Shown piece after piece: positions 8,462 to 16,610 of a stretch of DNA of 64,000 bases. The position numbers and the translations under genes were made by a program. Positions within the stretch are counted from its first letter, which is position 1, and every line of letters starts with the position of its first letter. The DNA comes from Asanoa sp040676615 (GTDB lineage: Bacteria; Actinomycetota; Actinomycetes; Mycobacteriales; Micromonosporaceae). The DNA lies in contig NZ_JBFAPI010000015.1 in NCBI RefSeq assembly GCF_040676615.1, positions 131,952 through 195,951 of the forward strand, written 5' to 3'. The notes under the pieces are model-generated. The model ran no database searches. It had not been told where the DNA came from and worked only from the letters and a program-made list of their open reading frames with translations.

Positions 8462-9190
8462 ATGGCGCGACCAGACGGGCGGCGACCCGACCAACTGCGA
8501 CCGGTGACGATCACTCGACAGTGGAGCGTGCACCCCGAGGGTTCGGTGCTCGTCGAGTTCGGCGACACCCGGGTGTTGTGCACGGCGAGTGTCACCGAGG
8601 GGGTGCCCCGCTGGCGCAAGGGCAGCGGCCTCGGCTGGGTCACCGCCGAGTACGCGATGCTGCCGCGGGCGACCACGACCCGCTCCGACCGGGAGAGTGT
8701 CAAGGGCCGGGTCGGCGGGCGTACCCAGGAGATCTCCCGGTTGATCGGCCGCAGCCTGCGGGCCTGCGTCGACCTCAAGAGCCTCGGTGAGAACTCGGTC
8801 GTGCTCGACTGCGACGTCCTCCAGGCCGACGGCGGCACCCGGACGGCGGCGATCACCGGCGCCTACGTCGCGCTGCACGACGCGGTGACCTGGATGGCGG
8901 GCCGGAAGATCCTGGCGGGCAAGATCGAGGAAGCCGTGCCCCGCTCGGTCTCGGCGGTCAGCGTCGGCGTGATCGACGGCGAGCCCCGCCTCGACCTGAT
9001 GTATTTGGAAGACGGCGCCGCCGACGTCGACATGAACGTGGTCTGCACCGGCGAGGGCGACTTCGTCGAGGTGCAGGGCACCGGCGAGGCCGCGGTCTTC
9101 AACCGCGCCGAGCTGGACGCGCTGCTCGACCTGGCCGTAGGCGGCTGCGTGACCCTGGCCGACGCCCAGCGGAAGGCGCTCGCATCATGA
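8462..9190 (+). CDS. rph: Ribonuclease PH
   Basis: A phosphorolytic 3'-5' exoribonuclease that trims tRNA precursors, forming hexamers in the cytoplasm. The 242-residue protein has all family blocks: an N-terminal RPDQLRPVTI, then SVKGRVGGRTQEISRLIGR with the phosphate-binding arginines, and VVLDCDVLQADGGTRTAAI with the catalytic acidic residues. It overlaps rdgB by 4 bases, as in many actinobacteria. Confidence 0.96.
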   Translation: MARPDGRRPDQLRPVTITRQWSVHPEGSVLVEFGDTRVLCTASVTEGVPRWRKGSGLGWVTAEYAMLPRATTTRSDRESVKGRVGGRTQEISRLIGRSLRACVDLKSLGENSVVLDCDVLQADGGTRTAAITGAYVALHDAVTWMAGRKILAGKIEEAVPRSVSAVSVGVIDGEPRLDLMYLEDGAADVDMNVVCTGEGDFVEVQGTGEAAVFNRAELDALLDLAVGGCVTLADAQRKALAS

Positions 9191-9801
9191 CCCGCCGGAT
9201 GCTGCTGGCCACCAACAACGCCAAGAAGCTCGTCGAGTTGCAGCGCATCCTCGACGCGGCCCTGGGTGCCGGCGCGGTCGAGTTGGTCAGCCTGGGCGAT
9301 GTCGAGGCGTATCCGGAGGTGCCGGAGACGGGGCTGACATTCGCCGAGAACGCGCTGATCAAGGCGCGGGAAGGCGCGAAGCGCACGGGGTTGCCCGCCA
9401 TCGCCGACGACTCCGGCATCACGGTCGACGCCCTCAACGGCATGCCCGGGGTGCTGAGCGCGCGGTGGGCCGGCAAGCACGGCGACGACACCGCCAATAA
9501 CGAGTTGGTCCTCGCCCAGATCAGCGACTTCGCCGACGAGCACCGCGGTGCGGCGTTCGTCTGCGCGGCCGCCCTGGTCACGCCCGGCGGTCGGGAGCAT
9601 CTGGTCGAGGGGCGGCAACAGGGCCGTCTGCTGCGGGCGCCGCGGGGGACCGGCGGCTTCGGCTACGACCCGCTGTTCGTCGGTGAGGGGCAGGATCGCA
9701 CCAACGCCGAGCTCAGCCCCGAGGAGAAAGACGCGATCAGCCACCGCGGCAAGGCCCTGCGCGCCCTCGCCAAGGTCATCGCCAAGGAGCCCGTCCGCTA
9801 G
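9187..9801 (+). CDS. rdgB: RdgB/HAM1 XTP/dITP diphosphatase
   Basis: A house-cleaning nucleotide pyrophosphatase that removes deaminated purine triphosphates such as ITP, dITP and XTP. The 204-residue protein shows the substrate-binding start LLATNNAKKLVEL, the metal/catalytic stretch IADDSGITVDAL, the GTGGFGYDPLF loop and SHRGKALR near the end. It is translationally coupled to rph through an ATGA overlap. Confidence 0.95.
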   Translation: MTRRMLLATNNAKKLVELQRILDAALGAGAVELVSLGDVEAYPEVPETGLTFAENALIKAREGAKRTGLPAIADDSGITVDALNGMPGVLSARWAGKHGDDTANNELVLAQISDFADEHRGAAFVCAAALVTPGGREHLVEGRQQGRLLRAPRGTGGFGYDPLFVGEGQDRTNAELSPEEKDAISHRGKALRALAKVIAKEPVR

Positions 9802-9845
9802 TTCCCGCCCGTGGCTCGTGGGGTGAGAGTGACTGCTGCGGAGGC

Positions 9846-9889
9846 GGCAGCGGAGCGAAGCGGAGCGGTCCCTGGCGGGAGCGACGGTC
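9846..9889. repeat. Dispersed repeat, copy 2
   Basis: A 44-base near-copy, inverted, of 3627-3669. It lies 45 bases after the rdgB stop, again at a gene 3' end. Confidence 0.65.
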
Positions 9890-9952
9890 GTGCCCCAGGC
9901 GGGCCCGAGCAAGGCCGAATTTCTTGTCGGTCGGCTTCGCTAGTCTTGGTCG

Positions 9953-11221
9953 ATGGATGCTCTGGCCGGGCTGCTCGACGGGCCGCGGGCGCGAGAGGCG
10001 TTCCTGCTGCGCTGCGTTCTCGATCCGCCGTGGGCGTTGCGGATCCGCGACGAGGCGCCGCTGTCGATCGTGTCGGTGGTGCGCGGCGACACCTGGGTGA
10101 GGTTCGACGGTGCGGCGCCGGTGCGGCTCGGGCCCGGCGACGTCGCGGTGGTGCGCGGGCCCGACCACTACACGGTTTCCGATGATCCGGCGACCGAGCC
10201 GCAGATCGTGATCCATCCCGGGCAGCGCTGCACGACCGTCGACGGTGTCGACCTCCACGACGAGATGAGCCTCGGCGTGCGCACGTGGGGCACCAGCGAA
10301 GACGGCGAGTCGGTGCTGTTGACCGGCGCCTACCAGGTGAGCGGCGAGATCAGCGACCGGCTGTTGCGCGCGTTGCCGCACCTTGTCGTGTTGCGCGCCG
10401 ACGCGTGGGACTCGCCGCTCGTCGGGCTGCTCGGTGACGAGATCGTGCGCGACGAGCAGGGGCAGTCGGCCGTTCTCGACCGGCTGCTCGACCTGTTGCT
10501 GATCGCGGTGCTGCGGGCGTGGTTCTCGCGGCCGGAGGCGAAGGCGCCGGCGTGGTACCAGGCGCAGACCGACCCCGTCGTCGGCCGGGCGTTGCGGATG
10601 CTGCACAACAACCCGGCGCATCCGTGGACGGTGGCCTCGCTGGCCGCGCGCACCGGGCTTTCCCGCGCGGCGCTGGCCCGGCGGTTCGCCGAGTTGGTCG
10701 GTGAGCCGCCGATGTCCTACCTGACCAGTTGGCGGCTGGCGCTCGCCGCCGACCTGTTGCGCGAGCCAGACGCGACGGTGGCGGCGGTGGCGCGGCAGGT
10801 CGGGTACGGGAGTGCGTTCGCGCTGAGCACGGCTTTCAAGCGGGTGCATGGCGTGAGCCCTCAGCAGCACCGCGGCGGCGCGCGACGATCGGCGGGTCAG
10901 GCAGGGTCAGCGGGCTCGGCAGAGTCAGCGGGCCCGGCAGGGTCAGCGGGCCAGGCAGGGTCAGCGGGCCCGGCAGGGTCAGCGGGCCAGGAAGTGATAG
11001 CCGATCCAGCACCACCAGCCGAGCACGAGCACGCGGCCGAGGCCGGTGCGCATCGCGGCGGTCAGCGCGGTCGCCAGCGGCTGCGGGCCGCGACCGCGGC
11101 GGCGGCTGACGAGGTCGACGACGGCCATCGCGCCGAAGATCAGGCCGAAGCCCAGGATCAGGATCGAGCGGGGACTCATCGGCTCGCCACCCAGGCCCCG
11201 GTGCTCAGCCAGATCACATAG
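9953..11221 (+). CDS. AraC-family regulator with a read-through C-terminal extension
   Basis: Residues 1 to about 170 form an AraC-type cupin-like ligand domain, and about 200-300 hold the two helix-turn-helix units (VASLAARTGLSRAALARRF and VAAVARQVGYGSAFALSTAF), as in AraC_binding_2/HTH_18 regulators. Such proteins normally end about here. Instead the frame runs on about 120 residues through an 18-bp tandem repeat (Ser-Ala-Gly-Pro/Gln-Ala-Gly units) and then antisense through the DUF6186 gene and the start of the repeat's second neighbour. The tail is Gln/Ala/Arg-rich and looks like non-genic translation. The original stop was probably lost. The ligand and target are unknown. Confidence 0.75.
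   Translation: MDALAGLLDGPRAREAFLLRCVLDPPWALRIRDEAPLSIVSVVRGDTWVRFDGAAPVRLGPGDVAVVRGPDHYTVSDDPATEPQIVIHPGQRCTTVDGVDLHDEMSLGVRTWGTSEDGESVLLTGAYQVSGEISDRLLRALPHLVVLRADAWDSPLVGLLGDEIVRDEQGQSAVLDRLLDLLLIAVLRAWFSRPEAKAPAWYQAQTDPVVGRALRMLHNNPAHPWTVASLAARTGLSRAALARRFAELVGEPPMSYLTSWRLALAADLLREPDATVAAVARQVGYGSAFALSTAFKRVHGVSPQQHRGGARRSAGQAGSAGSAESAGPAGSAGQAGSAGPAGSAGQEVIADPAPPAEHEHAAEAGAHRGGQRGRQRLRAATAAAADEVDDGHRAEDQAEAQDQDRAGTHRLATQAPVLSQIT
10907..10978 (-). repeat. Four tandem 18-bp units next to the DUF6186 stop
   Basis: Units begin at 10907, 10925, 10943 and 10961, each starting TCAGCGGGC. The DUF6186 gene itself ends at 10979 with TCAGCGGGCCAGGA on the plus strand, so every unit carries a copy of the terminal Ala-Arg-stop of that gene. 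The array thus looks like slippage duplication of the gene's 3' end. Confidence 0.75.
10979..11179 (-). CDS. DUF6186-like small membrane protein
   Basis: A 66-residue protein with an N-terminal hydrophobic helix (ILILGFGLIFGAMAVVDLV), a basic loop with RRRGRG, and a C-terminal helix ending WWCWIGYHFLAR. This two-helix layout with a Trp-rich end fits the DUF6186 family of actinobacterial membrane proteins; function unknown. It is too small to stand out by length, but its ATG overlaps the stop of the upstream membrane gene by 4 bases, which supports it. Its 3' part is antisense to the extended AraC frame. Confidence 0.7.
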   Translation of the reverse strand: MSPRSILILGFGLIFGAMAVVDLVSRRRGRGPQPLATALTAAMRTGLGRVLVLGWWCWIGYHFLAR

Positions 11222-11583
11222 CCGATGACGCGGGCGGCATAGTTTTCCAGCACCGGGTCGAACGCCAGGCTCAGCGTCGGGTGCGCCTGGTCGTTGCCCC
11301 ACCCGAACGCCACCACCTCCCAGACGCAGAAGGCGCCCAGCAGGGTGAACCAGATGACCACCGTCGCCCGGGTGGTCTTGACGATCTTTCTGGGGGTACG
11401 CCGCGCGCCCCACACCACCAGCGCCAGCCCCGGCACCAGGACGGTTGCCGTCGCCGGGAGGGTCAGTGGGCGGGCGACCGCGGCGATGAACGCGTAGGCC
11501 GCGATCAATACCGTAACGACGGCGTACCGGTTGAGGAGGAGAGGTCGGCTGGCGGTCTCCTCGCGCTGTTGCGACTCCACCAT
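11176..11583 (-). CDS. Four-helix membrane protein of unknown function
   Basis: A 135-residue protein: a short polar N-terminus, then about four hydrophobic segments (around residues 22-42, 48-60, 75-93 and 118-133). A basic loop (RRTPRKIVKTTR) between the second and third helices suggests a cytoplasmic face. It is coupled to the DUF6186 gene by an ATGA overlap, so the two probably form one membrane unit. No catalytic motif is seen. Confidence 0.7.
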   Translation of the reverse strand: MVESQQREETASRPLLLNRYAVVTVLIAAYAFIAAVARPLTLPATATVLVPGLALVVWGARRTPRKIVKTTRATVVIWFTLLGAFCVWEVVAFGWGNDQAHPTLSLAFDPVLENYAARVIGYVIWLSTGAWVASR

Positions 11584-11682
11584 GTCGACAGTCTGCCGTT
11601 GATCTCGGCCCCGGCGATGCTCATTCGCGCGTGAGTTGCGGCTCAGGATCGCATCGAGCCGCCACGGTTGGTACGCGACAAC

Positions 11683-12657
11683 TCATCGTGACGGCTGTGG
11701 TGTTTCTGGTTGATCGTCGTCGCCTTGCCCGGCCGGCAATTGCCCGACGGCGGCCTTGATCGCGGCCACGGTGGCGGCGGGCTGATCCTGATGGATCGAG
11801 TGCCCGGCGTCCTGCACGACCACGTGCACGCCCCGCCGGTAGCTGGCCGCCGTCTGGTCGGCGAGTTCGGCGGAGCGGGCCCGCAGCGCGGGTGGCTTGC
11901 CGCGGGTGGCGGTAAGGATCGTCACCGGCAGGTCCGGCCGGACCATCGCCGCGCGGGCCTTCCGGGCCTCCCTGACCCGGCTGGCCAACCGGTTCTCGGC
12001 GCGGATGGTCAAGACCTGACCGCGACTGGCGTACGAGTTCCGGTAGGCGGCGACGATCAACTCCTGGATCTCGGCGTCGTCGGTGCAGCGCTCGGCGAGC
12101 GCGCGGCCGTGTCGGGTGAGCCGCTTCTCGAACTGGCCGAGCGACTTGAGCACGACCATCCACGTCAGCATCAGCTCCGAAGCGATCCGCAGGTTGACCG
12201 GCACCGCGGCCATGACCTCCTCGTGGGTCGCGTCGACGAGCACCAGACCGAGCACCGCGTCGGGCCGGGCGGCGGCCGCGAACTCGGCCAGCAGCCCACC
12301 CCAGCTGTGCCCGACCAGCAGCGCGGGCCCGTGCAGGTCGAGGAGGGCCACCAGGTCGTCGACCTGGTTGGCGATGGTCAGCCGGCGCAGCGGGTCGCTC
12401 GCACCGAGCCCGGCCCGGTCGTAGGCGATCAAGCGGAACTCATCGGCCAGCGCGGGGATTATGGCCGCCCAGTCGAGCACGGTGTCGCCGGCGCCCGCGG
12501 TGAGCAGGATCGTCGGCCCGACGCTGTCCTTGGTGGTCTCGACCCAACGCAGGTGGCGCCCGTCGGCGCGGGCCATCTCGCGGCGCACGAGGCCGGCGCC
12601 GGGTGCCAGCGCCCGCAGCGCGGTGATCACGGGATCGCTCTGGTGCGGGTTGGGCAT
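11683..12657 (-). CDS. Alpha/beta-hydrolase
   Basis: A 324-residue cytoplasmic serine hydrolase. The nucleophile elbow is GHSWGG; the acid is likely in the stretch before LTATRGKP; the catalytic His is in DAGHSIHQDQP near the C-terminus. AGGAGG lies just upstream of ATG 12657. The gene is divergent from an ArsR-type repressor gene, with a strong inverted repeat between them, so its substrate or product is likely sensed by that repressor. The substrate is unknown; ester, lactone or epoxide hydrolysis are all possible. Confidence 0.85.
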   Translation of the reverse strand: MPNPHQSDPVITALRALAPGAGLVRREMARADGRHLRWVETTKDSVGPTILLTAGAGDTVLDWAAIIPALADEFRLIAYDRAGLGASDPLRRLTIANQVDDLVALLDLHGPALLVGHSWGGLLAEFAAAARPDAVLGLVLVDATHEEVMAAVPVNLRIASELMLTWMVVLKSLGQFEKRLTRHGRALAERCTDDAEIQELIVAAYRNSYASRGQVLTIRAENRLASRVREARKARAAMVRPDLPVTILTATRGKPPALRARSAELADQTAASYRRGVHVVVQDAGHSIHQDQPAATVAAIKAAVGQLPAGQGDDDQPETPQPSR

Positions 12658-12684
12658 CGTCGCCTCCTGCGTTCGAGAGATTTC

Positions 12685-12720
12685 TTTCGAGACGATATTC
12701 TCGAAACATAGGTCTCGAAA
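12685..12720. promoter_or_regulatory. Operator dyad between hydrolase and ArsR genes
   Basis: A perfect 9-bp inverted repeat TTTCGAGAC (12685-12693) and GTCTCGAAA (12712-12720) is accompanied by two further half-site copies, TTCGAGA at 12672 and TTCTCGAAAC at 12698. The four half-sites fill the space between the two divergent start codons. This is a typical autoregulated repressor operator, most likely bound by the adjacent ArsR-family protein. Confidence 0.75.
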
Positions 12721-12739
12721 CAAGAGAGGATTCCTCGCG

Positions 12740-13336
12740 ATGCCGGCACGACTCCAAGGAGCAGCCGCGATGCGCGCCCTGGCGCACCCGACCAGGATCG
12801 CGCTACTCGAGGCCCTCCGGCTGCACGAGACGTTGACCGCCACGGAAGCGAGCACCCTGATCGGCGAGAGCCCGACGAACTGCGCTTTCCACCTGCGCGC
12901 GTTGGCGCGGTTCGGCTTCGTGGAGGAGGTCGGCACCGGCCCGGGGCGCCGCCGGCCTTGGCGCGCCCTGGACGTGCCGTTGGTCTTCTCCGACATCCAG
13001 GCCGACGAGCCGTCGGCGGCCGCGGCCCGCGCCCTGTCGGACGTGTTGATCCGGCATTGGCTGGACCGCCTCCAGGCGGCGCAGGCCGTGCGGCATACCG
13101 AGCCGGCAGAGTGGCAGGAGGCGCTCGGCGGGTCGCAGGCGGTCGTGCATGCCACTGTCGAGGAGTTGCGGGAGATGGTGGCCGATATCCGCGCGGTGCT
13201 GGGGCGCTATGACGATCGGCTCCGCGACGTCGCCGCGCGGCCGGAGGGGTCGCGGCCCGTGGAGCTGTTGCTGTTCGCCCAGGCGTACTCGCCGCAGCCG
13301 TTGTCCGCGTCCGAAGCTGACCGACCACCGGGCTAG
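12740..13336 (+). CDS. ArsR-family helix-turn-helix repressor
   Basis: A 198-residue regulator. Residues 8-90 form a winged helix (ALAHPTRIALLEALRLHETL at the start, then SPTNCAFHLRALARFGFVEE as recognition helix and wing). The C-terminal half is helical and probably serves dimerisation or ligand binding. There is no obvious metal-binding Cys cluster, so this is a ligand- or partner-controlled member rather than a metal sensor. AGAGAGGA lies nine bases before ATG 12740. It is divergent from the alpha/beta-hydrolase gene over the dyad at 12685-12720. Confidence 0.85.
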   Translation: MPARLQGAAAMRALAHPTRIALLEALRLHETLTATEASTLIGESPTNCAFHLRALARFGFVEEVGTGPGRRRPWRALDVPLVFSDIQADEPSAAAARALSDVLIRHWLDRLQAAQAVRHTEPAEWQEALGGSQAVVHATVEELREMVADIRAVLGRYDDRLRDVAARPEGSRPVELLLFAQAYSPQPLSASEADRPPG

Positions 13337-13473
13337 CGCTCAGGCGCGACCTTTGTGAGGGCCGACCCCGATTTCGGGGCGGTTCGCGGCGGCGCCGCTA
13401 GGTCGGTTCGGTAGGCGCCGGGCCGTCGCGATCGCGTTGCTTTGCTGGAGCCTGGCTGGGTGCCAAGCGCGCG
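13337..13473. other. Intergenic segment between arsR-type gene and repeats
   Basis: No gene is supported here. A small stem, CCCCGA / TCGGGG, at 13366-13379 is the only structure seen and could be a weak terminator for the repressor gene. Confidence 0.4.
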
Positions 13474-13908
13474 ACGAGCCGCGGGCCTCGCGATTGGAAC
13501 GTCACCTCGGCGGCCGACCTCCGGCTCGGCCGCGTTTCGGACAGGCCTCCTGGTTGGGACGCCGGTTCAGTAGCGCGACCGCCGCGCCCACCGCGTTGCG
13601 GGGGTCGAACCGCGGACCTTGGTTGGACGTTGGTTCGGCGGCCCGAGTGCCGCCTACGCCGCCGGGTGGAGAGGTTGAACCGTGGGCCTCGTGGTTGGAC
13701 GTTGGCTTGGGGCCCGAGCGCTGGCTCCGCCGCGGGCGGAGAGGTTGAACCGCGGGCCTCGTGGTTGGAGTTTGCCTCGGCGGCCCGAGTGCCGCCTCCG
13801 CCGCGGGCGGAGGTCAAACCGCGGGCATCGTGGTTGGGCTCGGCTCGGCAGCCCGGGTGCCGCCTCCGCCGCAGGCGGAGGTCGAACCGCGGGCCTCGTG
13901 GTCGGGCC
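13474..13908 (-). repeat. Degenerate about 70-bp tandem repeats downstream of hutH
   Basis: A GAACCGCGGGCCTCGTGG-like core recurs at 13607, 13677, 13747, 13816 and 13884 (spacing 70, 70, 69, 68), with older decayed copies back to about 13474. Three units contain a strong stem: CTCCGCC/GGCGGAG at 13725-13741, CCTCCGCC/GGCGGAGG at 13795-13813 and at 13863-13881. The unit resembles the last about 50 bases of hutH, which end at 13909, so it may derive from that gene end. As transcribed from hutH it gives serial hairpins and may end or stabilise the hut transcript. All long reading frames across it are Arg/Pro/Gly-rich and not convincing. Confidence 0.8.
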
Positions 13909-15447
13909 TCAGCTCAGGGGGCCGACCTCCGCCTCCACCGCGTTGCGGAGGTCAGTGCCCTCGATCAGGGCGCGACATTTCTCGATCGTCGGCGCCAGGA
14001 AGGCGTCTGGGCCCGGTGTGCCGGCGAAGCGGGCAACCGCAGCCGTCGCGATCGCGCCCGCCGGTGATGGGGTCAGCGGCGCCCGGAGCTGGATGCCGCG
14101 CACGCCGGCCAGCAACTCGACGGCCAGCAGGCTGGTCAGGTTGTCGAGAACGGTGCGCAGCTTCTTGGTCGCTGCCCAGCCCATCGAGACGTGGTCTTCC
14201 TGCATGCCGCTGGTGGGCAGCGAGTCGACCGACGCGGGTGAGGCCAGGCGGCGGTTCTCCGCCACGATGCCGGCCGCCGTGTATTGGGCGATCATCAGGC
14301 CCGAGTTGACGCCTGCGTCGGGGGACAGGAAGGGCGGTAGTTCGCGCGAGCGGCAGACGTCGAGGAGGCGGTCGACGCGGCGTTCGGCGATCGCGCCGAC
14401 CTCGGCCGCGGCGATCGCCAGGTAGTCGGCGGCGAAGCCGAGCGGGGCGCCGTGGAAGTTGCCCGTCGACTCGACGCGGCCATCCGGCAGGACGACCGGG
14501 TTGTCGACGACCGAGCGGAGCTCGCGGCCGGCGATCTGGGTCGCGAATTCCCACGTGTCGCGGGCCGCGCCGGCCACCTGGGGTGCGCAGCGCATCGAGT
14601 AGGCGTCCTGGACCGCGTGGTTGAGGTCGTCGCGGTGGGAATCCATGATCGCCGAGCCCTGCAGCAGGCGGTGGATGTTGGCCGCCGATGTGGCCTGGCC
14701 CGGGTGGGGGCGGATGGCGTGCAACTCGGGCATGAAGGGGCGGTCAGAGCCGAGCATCGCCTCGATCGACAGCGCCGCGGTCAGGTCGGCCATGGCGAAC
14801 AGGTGGGCGGCGTCGCCGAGGGCCAGCAGCAGCATGCCGAGCATGCCGTCGGTGCCGTTGACCAGGGCGAGGCCCTCCTTGGCGGCCAGCTCTATCGGCT
14901 GGAGGCCGGCGCGGCGTAGTGCTTCGCTGCCGTCGATGCGGGTGCCGGACTTGTCGAGCACCCAGCCCTCGCCGAGCAGGACCAGCGCGCAGTGCGCGAG
15001 CGGAGCGAGGTCGCCGGAGGCGCCGAGCGAGCCGTGCTCGGGCACCCACGGGGTGACGTCGGCGTTGAGCAGGTCGACCAGCGCTTGGGCGACTAGCGGG
15101 CGGACCCCGGAGCGGCCCATCGCCAGCGAGCGGATGCGCAGCAGCATCATCGCCCGGACGACCTCGCGCGCCATGGGGGCACCGACCCCGGCGGCGTGGG
15201 AGCGGATCAGCGCGTGCTGGAGCTCGGCGCGGCGCTCGCTGGCCACGAACGTGCTGGCCAGGGAGCCGAAGCCGGTCGATACGCCGTAGACCGGGCGGCC
15301 GGACTCTTCGATGCGGTCGACGTGGGCGCGAGAGGCCTCCATCGCCTCGATGGCGGAAGGGTGCAGTTCGACCAGAGCGGCACCGCGGGCAACCGCGTGG
15401 ACGTCGGCGGGTGAGACGCCGGTGGACAGGACGGTGACAGTCGTCAT
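13909..15447 (-). CDS. hutH: Histidine ammonia-lyase
   Basis: Converts L-histidine to trans-urocanate and ammonia, the first step of histidine utilisation. The 512-residue protein carries the self-cyclising Ala143-Ser144-Gly145 triad (in GSLGASGDLAPLAH) that forms the MIO electrophile, the Tyr loop GVSTGFGSLA, and the conserved stretch GNFHGAPLGFAADYLAIA. Length is normal. It is the last gene of the hut operon, and its ATG overlaps the hutI stop by 4 bases. The C-terminus, NAVEAEVGPLS, lies next to a repeat array that resembles the gene's own 3' end. Confidence 0.96.
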   Translation of the reverse strand: MTTVTVLSTGVSPADVHAVARGAALVELHPSAIEAMEASRAHVDRIEESGRPVYGVSTGFGSLASTFVASERRAELQHALIRSHAAGVGAPMAREVVRAMMLLRIRSLAMGRSGVRPLVAQALVDLLNADVTPWVPEHGSLGASGDLAPLAHCALVLLGEGWVLDKSGTRIDGSEALRRAGLQPIELAAKEGLALVNGTDGMLGMLLLALGDAAHLFAMADLTAALSIEAMLGSDRPFMPELHAIRPHPGQATSAANIHRLLQGSAIMDSHRDDLNHAVQDAYSMRCAPQVAGAARDTWEFATQIAGRELRSVVDNPVVLPDGRVESTGNFHGAPLGFAADYLAIAAAEVGAIAERRVDRLLDVCRSRELPPFLSPDAGVNSGLMIAQYTAAGIVAENRRLASPASVDSLPTSGMQEDHVSMGWAATKKLRTVLDNLTSLLAVELLAGVRGIQLRAPLTPSPAGAIATAAVARFAGTPGPDAFLAPTIEKCRALIEGTDLRNAVEAEVGPLS

Positions 15448-16610
15448 TGCGGCACTCCGTTGTGCAGGACCTTGGTGACCAGTGGGACACCCGGCCGGTA
15501 GGCCAGGTGCGCATGTGAGGGCGCGTCGAGCACGACGATGTCGGCCCGCGCGCCGGGGCGGATCGCGCCCAGATCGTCGCGACGCAGCGCCTTGGCGCCA
15601 CCCGCGGTGGCCGCCCAGACCGCCTCGGCGGGCGTCATGCCCATCTCGCGCACGGCGAGGGCGAGGCAGAACGGCATCGAGGAGGTGTAGGACGAGCCCG
15701 GGTTGCAGTCGGTCGCCAGCGCGACCGTGGCGCCGGCGTCGAGCAACCGGCGGGCCTCGGGGTAGGCCGACCGGGTGGAGAACTCGGCTCCGGGCAGCAG
15801 GGTGGCGACCGTGTGGGAGCCGGCGAGCGCGTCGATGTCGTCGCGGGACAGGTGGGTGCAGTGGTCTGCGCTGGCCGCGCCGAGCTCGACCGCGAGCTGG
15901 ACGCCCTCGCCGGGGCCGAGTTGGTTGGCGTGCACGCGTACGCCCAGCCCGGCGTCTTTGCCCACGGTCAGGATGGCCCGCGCGTGGTCGGCGTCGAACG
16001 CGCCCTTCTCGCAGAACACGTCGATCCAGCGCGCGAACGGCCGGGCGGCCCGCAGCATCGGCCCGCACACCAGCCCGACATAGTCGTCGGCGCGGTCGGC
16101 GTATTCGGACGGGACCACGTGGGCGCCGAGGAAGGTCGTCTCGGTGGTGAACTCGGCGGCGATCCGCAGCGAGCGGGCTTCGTCGGCGACGGTCAGCCCG
16201 TAGCCACTCTTGATCTCGATGGTCGTCGTGCCCTGCCGCAACGCCTCGGCCTGCAACCGGCTGACGTTGTCGCGGAGGTCGTCGTCGCTGGCGGCACGGG
16301 TCGCGGCGACCGTGGTGCGGATGCCGCCGCCGGTGTAGGCCTCGCCGGCCATCCGGGCGGCGAACTCGGTGGCCCGGTCGCCGGCGAAGACCAGGTGGGC
16401 GTGGCTGTCGACGAACCCGGGCAGCACCGCGCCGCCCTGCGCGTCGATCCGCCGGTCGGCCGCCGGCGCGTAACGGCTCGGGCCCACCCAGGCGATGAGG
16501 CCCTCCTCCACCAGCACCGCGGCCTTGCGCCGGATGCCGAGCGGGCCGGCGTCGCCAGTGCCCGGGATGTTGGTCACGAGCTCGCCGATGTTGTCGATCA
16601 GGAATGTCAC
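15444..16610 (-). CDS. hutI: Imidazolonepropionase
   Basis: Hydrolyses imidazolone-5-propionate to N-formimino-L-glutamate, the third step of histidine degradation. An amidohydrolase-superfamily TIM barrel, 388 residues, with the first metal motif VDSHAHLVFAGDR (His-x-His), a central His in GAHVVPSEY, ANQLGPGEG, and the Asp in ATDCNPGSS. GTG at 16610 is chosen because it overlaps the hutF stop by 4 bases and gives the family N-terminus FLIDNIGELVTN. A second GTG directly upstream is an equivalent alternative. Confidence 0.94.
   Translation of the reverse strand: MTFLIDNIGELVTNIPGTGDAGPLGIRRKAAVLVEEGLIAWVGPSRYAPAADRRIDAQGGAVLPGFVDSHAHLVFAGDRATEFAARMAGEAYTGGGIRTTVAATRAASDDDLRDNVSRLQAEALRQGTTTIEIKSGYGLTVADEARSLRIAAEFTTETTFLGAHVVPSEYADRADDYVGLVCGPMLRAARPFARWIDVFCEKGAFDADHARAILTVGKDAGLGVRVHANQLGPGEGVQLAVELGAASADHCTHLSRDDIDALAGSHTVATLLPGAEFSTRSAYPEARRLLDAGATVALATDCNPGSSYTSSMPFCLALAVREMGMTPAEAVWAATAGGAKALRRDDLGAIRPGARADIVVLDAPSHAHLAYRPGVPLVTKVLHNGVPQ

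Noticed and set aside
13398..13817. Minus-strand frame of 139 codons across the repeats
   Set aside because: Arg/Pro/Gly/Ser-rich, disrupted between repeats of 68-70 bp that do not keep frame; treated as non-coding.
13474..13908. Possible CRISPR array
   Set aside because: The units adjoin each other without unique spacers, are about 70 bp and degenerate, and there are no cas genes.
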